Of a stretch of 64,000 nucleotides of DNA, positions 31,715 through 39,555 are shown in pieces. Origin of the DNA: an uncultured Collinsella sp. GTDB lineage: Bacteria > Actinomycetota > Coriobacteriia > Coriobacteriales > Coriobacteriaceae. Positions within the stretch are counted from its first letter, which is position 1; each line of letters opens with the position of its first letter. A model generated the notes under the pieces. The model worked only from the letters and a program-made list of their open reading frames with translations, had not been told where the DNA came from and ran no database searches. The position numbers and the translations under genes are program-made. The stretch lies in contig CATYZK010000001.1 in the NCBI GenBank assembly GCA_958415665.1, positions 124,001-188,000 of the forward strand, read 5' to 3'.

Positions 31715-33496
31715 CTACTCGTTTAACAGTCTTACGGCTTCGGCGGCCATGTTTTCGACCGTCATGTCGTTCTGTGCCAACAGCTCGTTGGGGTCGTAGC
31801 GGTCGGGGAAGCCCTTGGCGATGCCGAAGGTGCGGGTGCGCAGCGGCGTGCAAGCCAGGTAACATGCCACGCGCTCGCCCCAGCCACCGTCCAAGATGCC
31901 GTCCTCGAGAGTGACGACAACGCGATGCTCGGCGGCAAGGCTGTCGAGGAACTCACGGTCGAGCTCAGTTGCATAGCGCGGGTTGACGAGCGTGGCCTCG
32001 ATGCCGTACTCGGCAGCCAAGCGGTTTGCCACGCGCTCGCCCAGCTCAAAGAAATCGCCAAGTGCGAGCACGGCCACGTCGCGGCCCTGGCGCACCACGT
32101 TGTAGCGAACGGCGCTGTAATCGGTGCCCTCGGCAGGCGCCAGGTCGGGGCGGCTTACCAGGCCAATGCCCGGTACACGGATTGCTACAGGATGCTCGCG
32201 GTGGTCGAGCGACCAGCTCAGCATGGACAGATATTCCTCCATGCAGGCCGGTGCCAAGTAGTGCATGTTGGGAAGACCGCCCAGCATGGAGATGTCGAAG
32301 AACGAAAGATGTGTCTCGGACGTGGTGCCAAAGATCGACGCGCCAAATACCAGGATGGTCGCCGGGGCGTCGTTGAGGCACAGGTCGTGCCACAACTCGT
32401 CATAGGCGCGCTGCAAAAACGTGCCGTACACGCCAAAGACTGGCTTGGCGCCCGAGCGCGCAAGTGCGGTGGCGAAGGTGACGGCGTGCTCCTCGGCAAT
32501 GCCCACATCGACAAATTGCTTGCCGGCGGCAGCGCGAAGCTCGGGCGTAAAGCCCATGATGTAGGGCGTGGCGGCCGTGATGCCCACGACCTGCGGATCG
32601 CGCGCAATGGCGGCACTGAGCGCCTCGCCCGTAATGTCGGCATAGGTGCGCGGCGCAGGCTCGCTCGGATGGCCCGGGCAGAGCTTGCGCCCAGTCGCCA
32701 TGTCAAACGGACCCACGTGGTGCCAGCGCTCGGGGTCGCTCTGGGCCGGCTCAAAGCCCTTGCCCTTGGCGGTGGAGACGTGCAGCACGATGGGATGATC
32801 GATATTGCGCAGTTCCTGCAGCGCGTCGACCAAGGCCAACACATCGTTACCGGCGTCCAGATAGCGGTAGTCGAGCCCCATCGCGCGGAAAACGTTGCGC
32901 TCACAGGTGCCGTTGCTGGCGCGCAGCTCGGCCAGATTGCGATACAGGCCGCCATGGTTCTCGGCAATGGACTGGTCGTTATCGTTGACGATGATGATCA
33001 GGTTGCTGTCGAGCTCGGCGGCATTGTTAAAGCCCTCAAACGCCAGACCGCCCGAAAGCGAACCGTCGCCAATGATGGTGATGACGTTGTACGCATCGCC
33101 CGCCAGGTCACGAGCGTGCGCCAAGCCGCAGCCCAGGCTCACCGATGTGGAGGTGTGGCCCATGGCGAACAGGTCGTGTTCGGACTCGTCGGGATTGGCA
33201 AAGCCAGAGGCCTCGCCGTAGCGTGCCGGGTCGATATAAGTGTACGCGCGCCCAGTCAGCGCCTTGTGGGCATAGGTCTGGTGTGACACGTCAAAGACAA
33301 TTTTGTCGGTGGGGGAGTTAAACACGCGATGGAGCGCGACCGTAAGCTCAACGACGCCCAGGTTGGGGGCAACGTGCCCGCCGACGGCGGCGGAGCTTTC
33401 GAGGATTGCCTGGCGGATCTCGCCGCAGAGCAGTGGAAGCTCGGCGCGGTCGAGAGCCTTGACGTCCTCGGGCGTAGTCGTTTGCGTAAGCAGCAT
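31715..33496 (-). CDS. dxs: 1-deoxy-D-xylulose-5-phosphate synthase (short type)
   Basis: 593 residues. Thiamine-diphosphate motif GDGSLSGG...NDN (about 145-175), transketolase-like HVAPNLGVVELTVAL and DVSHQTYAHK at the N-terminus, VGIAEEHAV in the pyrimidine domain and a transketolase C-domain (VNPRYATELD). It condenses pyruvate and glyceraldehyde 3-phosphate to start the MEP isoprenoid route and feeds thiamine and pyridoxal synthesis. It is some 30-40 residues shorter than E. coli Dxs, mostly in the loop after NDN, and DVSHQ replaces DVGHQ, so it belongs to a divergent DXS branch. ATG 33496. Confidence 0.88.
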   Translation of the reverse strand: MLLTQTTTPEDVKALDRAELPLLCGEIRQAILESSAAVGGHVAPNLGVVELTVALHRVFNSPTDKIVFDVSHQTYAHKALTGRAYTYIDPARYGEASGFANPDESEHDLFAMGHTSTSVSLGCGLAHARDLAGDAYNVITIIGDGSLSGGLAFEGFNNAAELDSNLIIIVNDNDQSIAENHGGLYRNLAELRASNGTCERNVFRAMGLDYRYLDAGNDVLALVDALQELRNIDHPIVLHVSTAKGKGFEPAQSDPERWHHVGPFDMATGRKLCPGHPSEPAPRTYADITGEALSAAIARDPQVVGITAATPYIMGFTPELRAAAGKQFVDVGIAEEHAVTFATALARSGAKPVFGVYGTFLQRAYDELWHDLCLNDAPATILVFGASIFGTTSETHLSFFDISMLGGLPNMHYLAPACMEEYLSMLSWSLDHREHPVAIRVPGIGLVSRPDLAPAEGTDYSAVRYNVVRQGRDVAVLALGDFFELGERVANRLAAEYGIEATLVNPRYATELDREFLDSLAAEHRVVVTLEDGILDGGWGERVACYLACTPLRTRTFGIAKGFPDRYDPNELLAQNDMTVENMAAEAVRLLNE

Positions 33497-33724
33497 CGTT
33501 GTGGGTTACTCCATGCGAATCGTGCGCCGGCACTCCCTCGGCCGGCACAATTGCACAAGACAGTCTCGCACATTTTGGCGTTTGATATGTGACGGCGGCG
33601 CGGTAATTCGCCAACTGGTGGGGCAAAACGTTTTGTCCGATGCCATACTGGTAGATTCGATGATGATTTTATCCAATGCGTGCAGGCTGCGGCTTGCCGC
33701 CGAGAGCCGCCGGAAGGAGGCCGC

Positions 33725-34282
33725 ATGTCCGATACCGTTCGTGCCGAGAAAATCGCGCGCGAGGTCGACGATGCCGCCCGTCAGCTTGCCCAGGCGGGCC
33801 GCTTGGACCTGATGCATGAGTTTATCCAACATGGCGATGTGACGGTCTATACACATGTGACCTCGGTAGCGCGGGCAAGTCTGTCCTTTGCCGAGCGCCT
33901 GGGCCGCGTCGGTATCTCCGTCGACCGCGCCTCGTTGCTGCGCGGAGCCTTGTTACACGATTACTTTCTCTACGATTGGCACGACCCCGACCCAAGCCAT
34001 CGACTGCACGGATTCCGGCATCCATTTTTTGCTCTGGCGCGTGCCGAGGAAGATTTTGAGCTGACGCCGCGCGAGCGGAATATTATCGTGCGGCATATGT
34101 TTCCGCTGGTGCCGGTGCCGCCGACGTGTCGTGAGGCATGGATTGTGTGCCTGGCGGATAAATGGTGCGCGCTGCGCGAGACGATTGCCGGCCGTCTGCC
34201 GCGCAAAGGCGGCGCGAACGATTTGAACGAGGGCTCGAGCGACAGCTCGAGCAAAGAATCGAACGAAAAGAGGAGTGGGTAG
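33725..34282 (+). CDS. HD-domain hydrolase
   Basis: 185 residues from ATG 33725 (GGAAGGAGG upstream). HD motif in RGALLHDYFLYDWHD with further His at YTHVTSVAR and RHPFFALARAEEDF; the metal-binding His-Asp arrangement suggests a small phosphohydrolase. The C-terminal 25 residues are Ser/Glu/Lys-rich. Its stop is 3 bases from the next GTG, so the two are co-transcribed. Confidence 0.85.
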   Translation: MSDTVRAEKIAREVDDAARQLAQAGRLDLMHEFIQHGDVTVYTHVTSVARASLSFAERLGRVGISVDRASLLRGALLHDYFLYDWHDPDPSHRLHGFRHPFFALARAEEDFELTPRERNIIVRHMFPLVPVPPTCREAWIVCLADKWCALRETIAGRLPRKGGANDLNEGSSDSSSKESNEKRSG

Positions 34283-34285
34283 ACG

Positions 34286-35305
34286 GTGGGAACCGCGATC
34301 GGCATGGCATTTGACGGCGCGACGCTTGCCGCTTGTCCGCTCTCGGCGCTGGTACTCTCGTTTGCCTTCTACGGTTTTTGCGGCTGGGTATGGGAGTCGA
34401 CAGTCTGCGCCATGCTCAACCACGGACGATTTGCCAACAGCGGCTTTTTGCTGGGGCCGTGCTGCCCCATCTATGGCGCGGGCGGCATAGCATGCTGGCT
34501 TTTGCTGCGCGGGATTCCGGATGCCTCGAGCCAGTTTGTCGCTGCCGCGCTCGTATGCAGCCTGATCGAATATAGCGTGGGCGTGCTGTTGGAAAAAACG
34601 ACGGGTGCCCGGTTTTGGGATTACTCGCACCTGCCGTTTAACCTGCACGGACGCATCTGTCTGTACTGGGCCTGCGCGTTTGGCTTGGGTGCGTTGTGCA
34701 TTTGCCGTTTAGTGGAGCCGGCATTGCTGGGGCTGCTTGGCCATCTGCCGGTGCTGATTGTGCGGCTGTCCGCCTTTATCGTCGCGGTCGCGATGATGGT
34801 CGATGCGGTGTGCTCGTTGGCCAGCTGGCGCCGCCTGTCCGATCAGCTTGAGCGTGTGCGTGCCGACCTTGCCGACCGCATCAATGAGTCGCTTGCCGAC
34901 GCCTCCGACTCTATGCTCGAACGTATTCCCGATTCGGCGATCGACTCGGTGGCGCAGACGCATATCCGCGGTCGCGCCGTTAACGCTTGGCTGGCCGAGC
35001 TGGGCGACGCGGCGCTCGATGCCCTGCGCGAGAAGGCATCAATGCCGACGTTTATCTCGGATGGTGCTCGCGGCCTGGCGCTCGCTGCCCGCCGCGTGGC
35101 CGATGCCGCGCCGAGCATGCCGCGTCCGTCGCTCACTCGTCTCCGCGCCGGCAAGCGCACGAGCCGTCCGGTGCCGAGTGTGTCGCTCAGCCGTCGTGAC
35201 CTGCGCTTCTTTAACGCCTTCCCGCGTCTGCGCATCAATCGCTACGAGGGTGTCATCCGAGCTACCGACCTCCGCGACCGAGCCCGCGAGCTGTTCCGCC
35301 GCTAG
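34286..35305 (+). CDS. Membrane protein of the 'putative ABC-transporter type IV' family
   Basis: 339 residues. The first 170 residues hold about five helices with FYGFCGWVWES, RGFANSGFLLGP-like (here GRFANSGFLLGPCCPIYG), LEKTTGARFWDYS and FNLHGRICLYWACAFG, the pattern of the CmpB-type family (PF06541). The C-terminal half is an Arg/Ala-rich cytoplasmic extension with coiled-coil character. GTG 34286 follows AGGAG; ATG 34304 is possible. Function unknown. Confidence 0.8.
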   Translation: MGTAIGMAFDGATLAACPLSALVLSFAFYGFCGWVWESTVCAMLNHGRFANSGFLLGPCCPIYGAGGIACWLLLRGIPDASSQFVAAALVCSLIEYSVGVLLEKTTGARFWDYSHLPFNLHGRICLYWACAFGLGALCICRLVEPALLGLLGHLPVLIVRLSAFIVAVAMMVDAVCSLASWRRLSDQLERVRADLADRINESLADASDSMLERIPDSAIDSVAQTHIRGRAVNAWLAELGDAALDALREKASMPTFISDGARGLALAARRVADAAPSMPRPSLTRLRAGKRTSRPVPSVSLSRRDLRFFNAFPRLRINRYEGVIRATDLRDRARELFRR

Positions 35306-35503
35306 CCGGGACGGGCGTGTTTGCGGCTTCCTTGCTCGCGTATTTCCCGTTCGTTTCGCACCCGTTGCTGCGTCGTTTCCAAGATTGCGGCACCGTTTCC
35401 ATTCGACAACGCAGCGTTTAACAACGCCGTATCTGGTCTACACCAGTTGCCCCTCGGCCGCATTATGGGCGCCGACAACGTTCATGCGACAAAGGGGGAG
35501 CGA

Positions 35504-36781
35504 ATGTACGATACGGGATCGACAACGTTTATGCTCATCTGCACCATGCTCGTGTTTTTAATGACACCGGGTCTAGCGTTTTTCTATGGCGGCCTGTCCA
35601 GGCGCAAAAATGTCATCAACACCATGCTTATGTGCTTTGGCGCCATTGGCCTGGTTGGTGTGCTGTGGATTGTCGCCGGCTGGTCGCTGGCCTATGGTGG
35701 CGACGGCGCGAACCCGTTTATTGGAGGCCTTGACCAGCTGCTGTGCCTGCCGGTACTCAACCAGGTGCTGCAGGCGGCCGAGGGCAATGCCGCGGACGGT
35801 GCCGTCTACCCTCAGATCATCAACATCGCCTTCCAGATGGCGTTTGCCATGATCACGGCTGCTATCGTCACGGGCAGCCTTGCCGGTCGCGTTAAGTTTG
35901 GTGCCATGACGGCCTTCCTGGGCATTTGGCTGCTCGTGGTCTATGCGCCGCTCGCCCATATGGTTTGGGGCGGCGATGGCTCCTTTATCGGCGACATTAT
36001 CGGCGCGCTCGACTTTGCCGGTGGCGACGTGGTGCACATCTCGTCCGGTCTTACCGGCCTGATCCTCTGCTTAATGCTCGGCCGTCGTCGCGGCTTTGGC
36101 ATGGTGAGCTATCGCCCGCATAACGTGCCGTTTGTGGCGTTGGGCGCCGGCCTGCTTTGGTTTGGCTGGTTTGGCTTTAACGGCGGCAGCGAGTTCAAGG
36201 CCGACGCCGTGGCGGCACTCGCCATCCTCAACACCGTGACGGCCAGCGCGGCGGGTATGGTCTCGTGGCTTGCCGTCGAGCGCGTGCATACCGGCCGCCC
36301 CACGCTGGTGGGTGCCAGCACCGGTTTGGTTGCGGGCCTCGTGGTAGTCACGCCGGGCGCGGGCTTTGTCGAGCCGTGGGCGGCGCTGGTCATGGGCCTG
36401 ATCGTATCGCCTGTCTGCTATTTGGCCATCAGTCATCTTAAGACCAAGTTCGGATACGACGATGCGCTCGACGCGTTTGGTTGCCACGGTATCGGTGGCA
36501 TCTTGGGCGGCGTGCTCACGGGCCTGTTCTGCGTGCCGGAGCTCTCGTGGACCGGTAAGGGTGGCCTGTTCTACACGGGCGACGTGTCGCTGCTCATCTC
36601 ACAGATCCTGGGTATTGTGGTGACGGTCACCATTGTGTTGGTGCTCGACTTGGTGATCGCCGCGGTGGTCAAGGCGCTGTTCCACGGCAGCCTGCGCGTG
36701 GACGAGGCCGACGAGGCACTGGGCTTGGATGCGAGTCAGCACGGCGAGAGCGCCTACCCTTCCTTCTCCGGACTCGACTGA
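35504..36781 (+). CDS. amtB: Ammonium transporter
   Basis: 425 residues from ATG 35504 (GGGGGAG upstream). About eleven helices. Amt landmarks: MTPGLAFFYGG, MAFAMITAAIVTGSLAGR, the first pore His in PLAHMVWGGDG and the second in FGCHGIGGILGG. It conducts ammonium/ammonia across the membrane. A PII gene follows, the usual partner that blocks the pore when nitrogen is plentiful. Confidence 0.95.
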   Translation: MYDTGSTTFMLICTMLVFLMTPGLAFFYGGLSRRKNVINTMLMCFGAIGLVGVLWIVAGWSLAYGGDGANPFIGGLDQLLCLPVLNQVLQAAEGNAADGAVYPQIINIAFQMAFAMITAAIVTGSLAGRVKFGAMTAFLGIWLLVVYAPLAHMVWGGDGSFIGDIIGALDFAGGDVVHISSGLTGLILCLMLGRRRGFGMVSYRPHNVPFVALGAGLLWFGWFGFNGGSEFKADAVAALAILNTVTASAAGMVSWLAVERVHTGRPTLVGASTGLVAGLVVVTPGAGFVEPWAALVMGLIVSPVCYLAISHLKTKFGYDDALDAFGCHGIGGILGGVLTGLFCVPELSWTGKGGLFYTGDVSLLISQILGIVVTVTIVLVLDLVIAAVVKALFHGSLRVDEADEALGLDASQHGESAYPSFSGLD

Positions 36782-36786
36782 CGGCT

Positions 36787-36876
36787 TCCCCAGGCACCGC
36801 ACCTTGCCGTTCAATCGTCGCTCACGTACCTAAGTACGCTTCGCTCCTCTTTCACGGCAATCTGCGGCACCTGGGA
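36787..36876. terminator. Long hairpin between amtB and the PII gene
   Basis: 36787-36810 and 36854-36876 pair over about 23 bp with four mismatches; the loop contains GTACCTAAGTAC. Partial termination here would separate amtB from PII levels. Confidence 0.6.
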
Positions 36877-36993
36877 AACCCGTCAAGACCTGTTAGTTGC
36901 ACTTTTTTGATTTGCGGGGTTGGTCTGTGGTGCTTGGGAAACCCGCGTATGTGAATGGCAATTCATTTCTTTTATTTAAGAGAGGAACTCATT

Positions 36994-37332
36994 ATGAAGA
37001 AGATTACGGCGATTGTTCGTGCCGAGAAGCTTGAGGTTCTTAAGGACGCGCTGTTTGCTGCTGATGTTCGCGGTATGACTATTAACCAGGTGCAGGGCTG
37101 CGGTGCGCAGCACGGCTGGAAGGAGTACGTGCGCGGCAACGAGCTGCTCGTCAACACGATCCCCAAGGTGCAGTTCACCCTTATCTGCGCCGATGAGCAC
37201 GTTGACGGCATTGTCGACATCATCTGCAATGCCGCACGCACCGGCGCCGTCGGCGACGGCAAGATTTGGGTCGAGCCGGTCGAAGAAGTCATCCGCATTC
37301 GTACCGGCGAACACGGCCCCGCCGCGGTGTAG
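36994..37332 (+). CDS. glnK: PII nitrogen-regulatory protein
   Basis: 112 residues from ATG 36994 (GAGAGGAAC upstream). PII fold with MKKITAIVRAEKLEVLKDAL, the B-loop area ARTGAVGDGKIWVEPVEEV and C-loop RTGEHGPAAV. The T-loop reads YVRGNELLVNTIPK: the usual Tyr51 is Leu and position 49 is Asn, so neither uridylylation/adenylylation of Tyr51 nor Ser49 phosphorylation is possible. It should sense 2-oxoglutarate and ATP/ADP directly and gate AmtB. Confidence 0.93.
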   Translation: MKKITAIVRAEKLEVLKDALFAADVRGMTINQVQGCGAQHGWKEYVRGNELLVNTIPKVQFTLICADEHVDGIVDIICNAARTGAVGDGKIWVEPVEEVIRIRTGEHGPAAV

Positions 37333-37413
37333 GACAATCTTTCGTCTGATGGGCGTGTCTCTCTTGGGGCGCGTCCACTCTCGTCTACAATATCGTGCAG
37401 ACGAAGGAGAGGC

Positions 37414-38277
37414 ATGTCCATGATCAAGTTGTTTGCGAGTGACCTAGACGGAACGCTGCTTAACGCCCTGCACGAGGCCGACGGAACCATCCGCCGCGCT
37501 ATTCGCGAGTTGACCGAGGCCGGGCTGCACGTGGTTCCCGCGACGGGCCGCTCGACGCTGCCGATCGGTGAGCATGGCTTTACAGGTTTGGCGCTCGATG
37601 CCTGTTGCTCCAACGGATCCATCGTTCGTGACAGCCACGGCGAGGTGCTTAAGACCTGGACCATCGATCCTCAGATTACCGAGGAGCTGCTCAAGGCATT
37701 TCCGGGCATTTGCTTTGATTGTTCTACGCCCGACGGCATGTTTTCGAGCGGTTCGTTTGAGATGCATCAGGCGGGCTTTAAGAAGGACAGCCCCATCAAG
37801 CGCATTGTGATGCGCGGCATGCGCGCCCGCGGCGGTTATCACGAGGAACAGTATTTTGACCAGTCGATCGGCGACATCTTGCGTCACGATGTCTGCAAGA
37901 TCAACTGCCGCGTGACCTCGCCCGAGCTGGAGCGCGACCTTAAGGCCTATCTTGCCGAGCGATCGGACCGCGTGGTCAACGCGCCGTTCGATCCGGTGAT
38001 GTTCGAGATCACGGACGTGGCGTGCAACAAGGGCGAGAGTGTGGCGTGGCTGGCGGGCTACTACGGTATTGCTGAGGACGAGGTCGCGGTCTACGGCGAC
38101 GGCGGAAACGATATCGCCATGCTCAAGCGCTTCCGCCACAGCTATGCGACCAAGAATGGTAGCGATGCGGCTAAGGCTGCTGCGAGCGCGACTATTGGCA
38201 GCTGCATGGCCCACGCCGTTCCCAAGCACATGCTCACCACCATGCGCAAGCAGAATTCCCGCACCGTAATCGAATAA
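37414..38277 (+). CDS. HAD-superfamily Cof-type phosphatase
   Basis: 287 residues. HAD motif I ASDLDGTLLN, motif II region VPATGRS, and motif IV YGDGGNDIAML place it in the Cof/YidA type IIB group that dephosphorylates small sugar or coenzyme phosphates. The Lys of motif III is likely in CNKGESVAWL. GGAGAGG lies before ATG 37414; ATG 37420 is a close alternative. A perfect palindrome begins right after the stop. Confidence 0.88.
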   Translation: MSMIKLFASDLDGTLLNALHEADGTIRRAIRELTEAGLHVVPATGRSTLPIGEHGFTGLALDACCSNGSIVRDSHGEVLKTWTIDPQITEELLKAFPGICFDCSTPDGMFSSGSFEMHQAGFKKDSPIKRIVMRGMRARGGYHEEQYFDQSIGDILRHDVCKINCRVTSPELERDLKAYLAERSDRVVNAPFDPVMFEITDVACNKGESVAWLAGYYGIAEDEVAVYGDGGNDIAMLKRFRHSYATKNGSDAAKAAASATIGSCMAHAVPKHMLTTMRKQNSRTVIE

Positions 38278-38278
38278 C

Positions 38279-38305
38279 GTGACAAAGGGACTGTCCCTTT
38301 GTCAC
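38279..38305. repeat. GGGAC palindrome, copy A
   Basis: GTGACAAAGGGAC-T-GTCCCTTTGTCAC is a perfect 13-1-13 palindrome overlapping the end of the phosphatase gene by its flank. A close copy is at 38714. Belongs by its AAAGGGAC core to the GGGACAGG hairpin group. Confidence 0.85.
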
Positions 38306-38320
38306 ATAGACGCTGGTCTC

Positions 38321-38349
38321 TTGAACACGAACATATATTCGCATATTTA
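38321..38349 (+). promoter_or_regulatory. Promoter upstream of the 41-codon peptide
   Basis: TTGAAC (38321-38326), 17-bp spacer, TATTTA (38344-38349), 82 bases before the ATG, in an AT-rich patch. Confidence 0.5.
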
Positions 38350-38431
38350 ACTGCGCTTTGATAGAATTGATACTGTTGGCGGCAGTTCCATGTGCCGGGC
38401 GGCGCCCTCCATCTGATGGGAGGTGATGCCC

Positions 38432-38557
38432 ATGACCGATTTGATTGATTTCGTGAGACTTCTGACCGCTTTGGTCTCGTTCTTCACAGCGCTTGTCGGC
38501 CTTTCCGAGGCACTCAAGCAGCGCTCGAAGCGTAACAGAAGGGGTCGCCGCCGCTAA
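38432..38557 (+). CDS. 41-residue toxin-like membrane peptide
   Basis: ATG 38432 to TAA 38555-38557. The peptide has a short polar start (MTDLIDFVR), one hydrophobic helix (LLTALVSFFTALVGL) and a strongly basic tail (KQRSKRNRRGRRR). GGGAGGTGATGCCC lies before the ATG, a strong RBS like that of the small 'holin-like toxin' peptides of Gram-positive bacteria. It has its own promoter upstream and a hairpin terminator downstream and lies between two GGGAC palindromes. This matches type I toxin architecture; an antisense RNA is not identified. Confidence 0.6.
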   Translation: MTDLIDFVRLLTALVSFFTALVGLSEALKQRSKRNRRGRRR

Positions 38558-38581
38558 GGCGTTGACCCCTTAAACCGTATA

Positions 38582-38618
38582 ACGGCGCTGCCCAGCTAGC
38601 TACAACTTGGGCTGCCGT
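38582..38618 (+). terminator. Hairpin after the 41-codon peptide
   Basis: ACGGC..CCCA pairs with TGGG..GCCGT, with a small bulge. No long T-run. Confidence 0.5.
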
Positions 38619-38713
38619 CGACACCATTCTACCCACGAATGACATTTTGGACAATCGGTAATGCCGCTCCAAAAAATGGGTGCAACCGGGTGCAACCTAG
38701 GCGGACGCCGAAT

Positions 38714-38742
38714 GTGACAAAGGGACAGTCCCTTTGTCGCAC
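38714..38742. repeat. GGGAC palindrome, copy B
   Basis: GTGACAAAGGGAC-A-GTCCCTTTGTC(G)CAC, differing from the copy at 38279 by one inserted base and the central base. The two copies bracket the toxin-like peptide. Confidence 0.85.
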
Positions 38743-38767
38743 TCTAAATATTGCCTTTACGTGTTGA

Positions 38768-38804
38768 TGCACACGGTGTGCAATAATACTCGCACTGTGC
38801 AATA
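38768..38804. promoter_or_regulatory. Operator candidate for the TetR regulator
   Basis: TGCACACGGTGTGCA (38768-38782) is a perfect 7-1-7 palindrome 50 bases upstream of the TTG start; GTGCAATA recurs at 38778 and 38797. Size and position fit autoregulation by the TetR protein encoded next. Confidence 0.55.
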
Positions 38805-38833
38805 GCGCACGGACTGAGTAACAAGGAGGACGC

Positions 38834-39544
38834 TTGTCCCAGCTCGAGAAATGCGATCGCCGGTCCCTTCGCTCGCAGCGTGCCCTTCGCCAGGCACTTG
38901 CCAGCGAACTTGCCGAAAGCGGCGACCTTTCGCGCGTTAACGTCGCGTCGCTCACCGAGCGTGCCGGCCTTACGCGCCGCACGTTCTATTCGCACTACCG
39001 CGATATCCCCGACTTTATCAATCAAATCGAGGACGGCTTGCTGGCCGAGATCCGTGAGCGCATTGAGCTCATCACCGCAGCTCAGCTGCCCGATCTCTAT
39101 CACAACATCGATGAGCTCGAGCCGGCGCCCGGTTCGGTTGAGCTGCTGCGTTATCTTGCGGCCAACCGCGACTTAATCGGTGCACTGCTGGGTCCGGGCG
39201 GTGACCAGGCCTTCATTAAAAGGATCATCGACACCGCGCGTGAGGCTGTGGTGCCGCGTGCGCAGACGGGCATTTTGGGCCTGGCGCTGGGCACGTTCTT
39301 TGACTACTACGTCACTTACGTCGTGAGTGCCGAGGTCGGCATGATTCAGCGCTGGTTTGAGCGTGGGCTCACCGAATCGCCCGAGGCCATGGCACGCATT
39401 ATGACGGTGCTCGCTTTTGTGCGCCCTGGTGATCTGTATGGCCAACCTATCGATATCAACGTGCCGGAATACGGCATGAAGCTATTGAACTTGCAGCTCG
39501 AGGACGCGGCCGACACCGCCGCAACCGTCGAGTCCAACAACTAA
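38834..39544 (+). CDS. TetR-family regulator
   Basis: 236 residues from TTG 38834 with AGGAGG 5 bases upstream. HTH at about 10-56 (LSRVNVASLTERAGLTRRTFYSHYRD). The rest is helical, with a C-terminal ligand-binding/dimer domain of the TetR_C type seen in dihydroxyacetone-kinase-regulator-like proteins. The activase gene follows 11 bases after the stop, so the regulator likely controls it, probably in response to an acyl-CoA or related metabolite. Confidence 0.85.
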   Translation: MSQLEKCDRRSLRSQRALRQALASELAESGDLSRVNVASLTERAGLTRRTFYSHYRDIPDFINQIEDGLLAEIRERIELITAAQLPDLYHNIDELEPAPGSVELLRYLAANRDLIGALLGPGGDQAFIKRIIDTAREAVVPRAQTGILGLALGTFFDYYVTYVVSAEVGMIQRWFERGLTESPEAMARIMTVLAFVRPGDLYGQPIDINVPEYGMKLLNLQLEDAADTAATVESNN

Positions 39545-39555
39545 GAGGAGAGACA

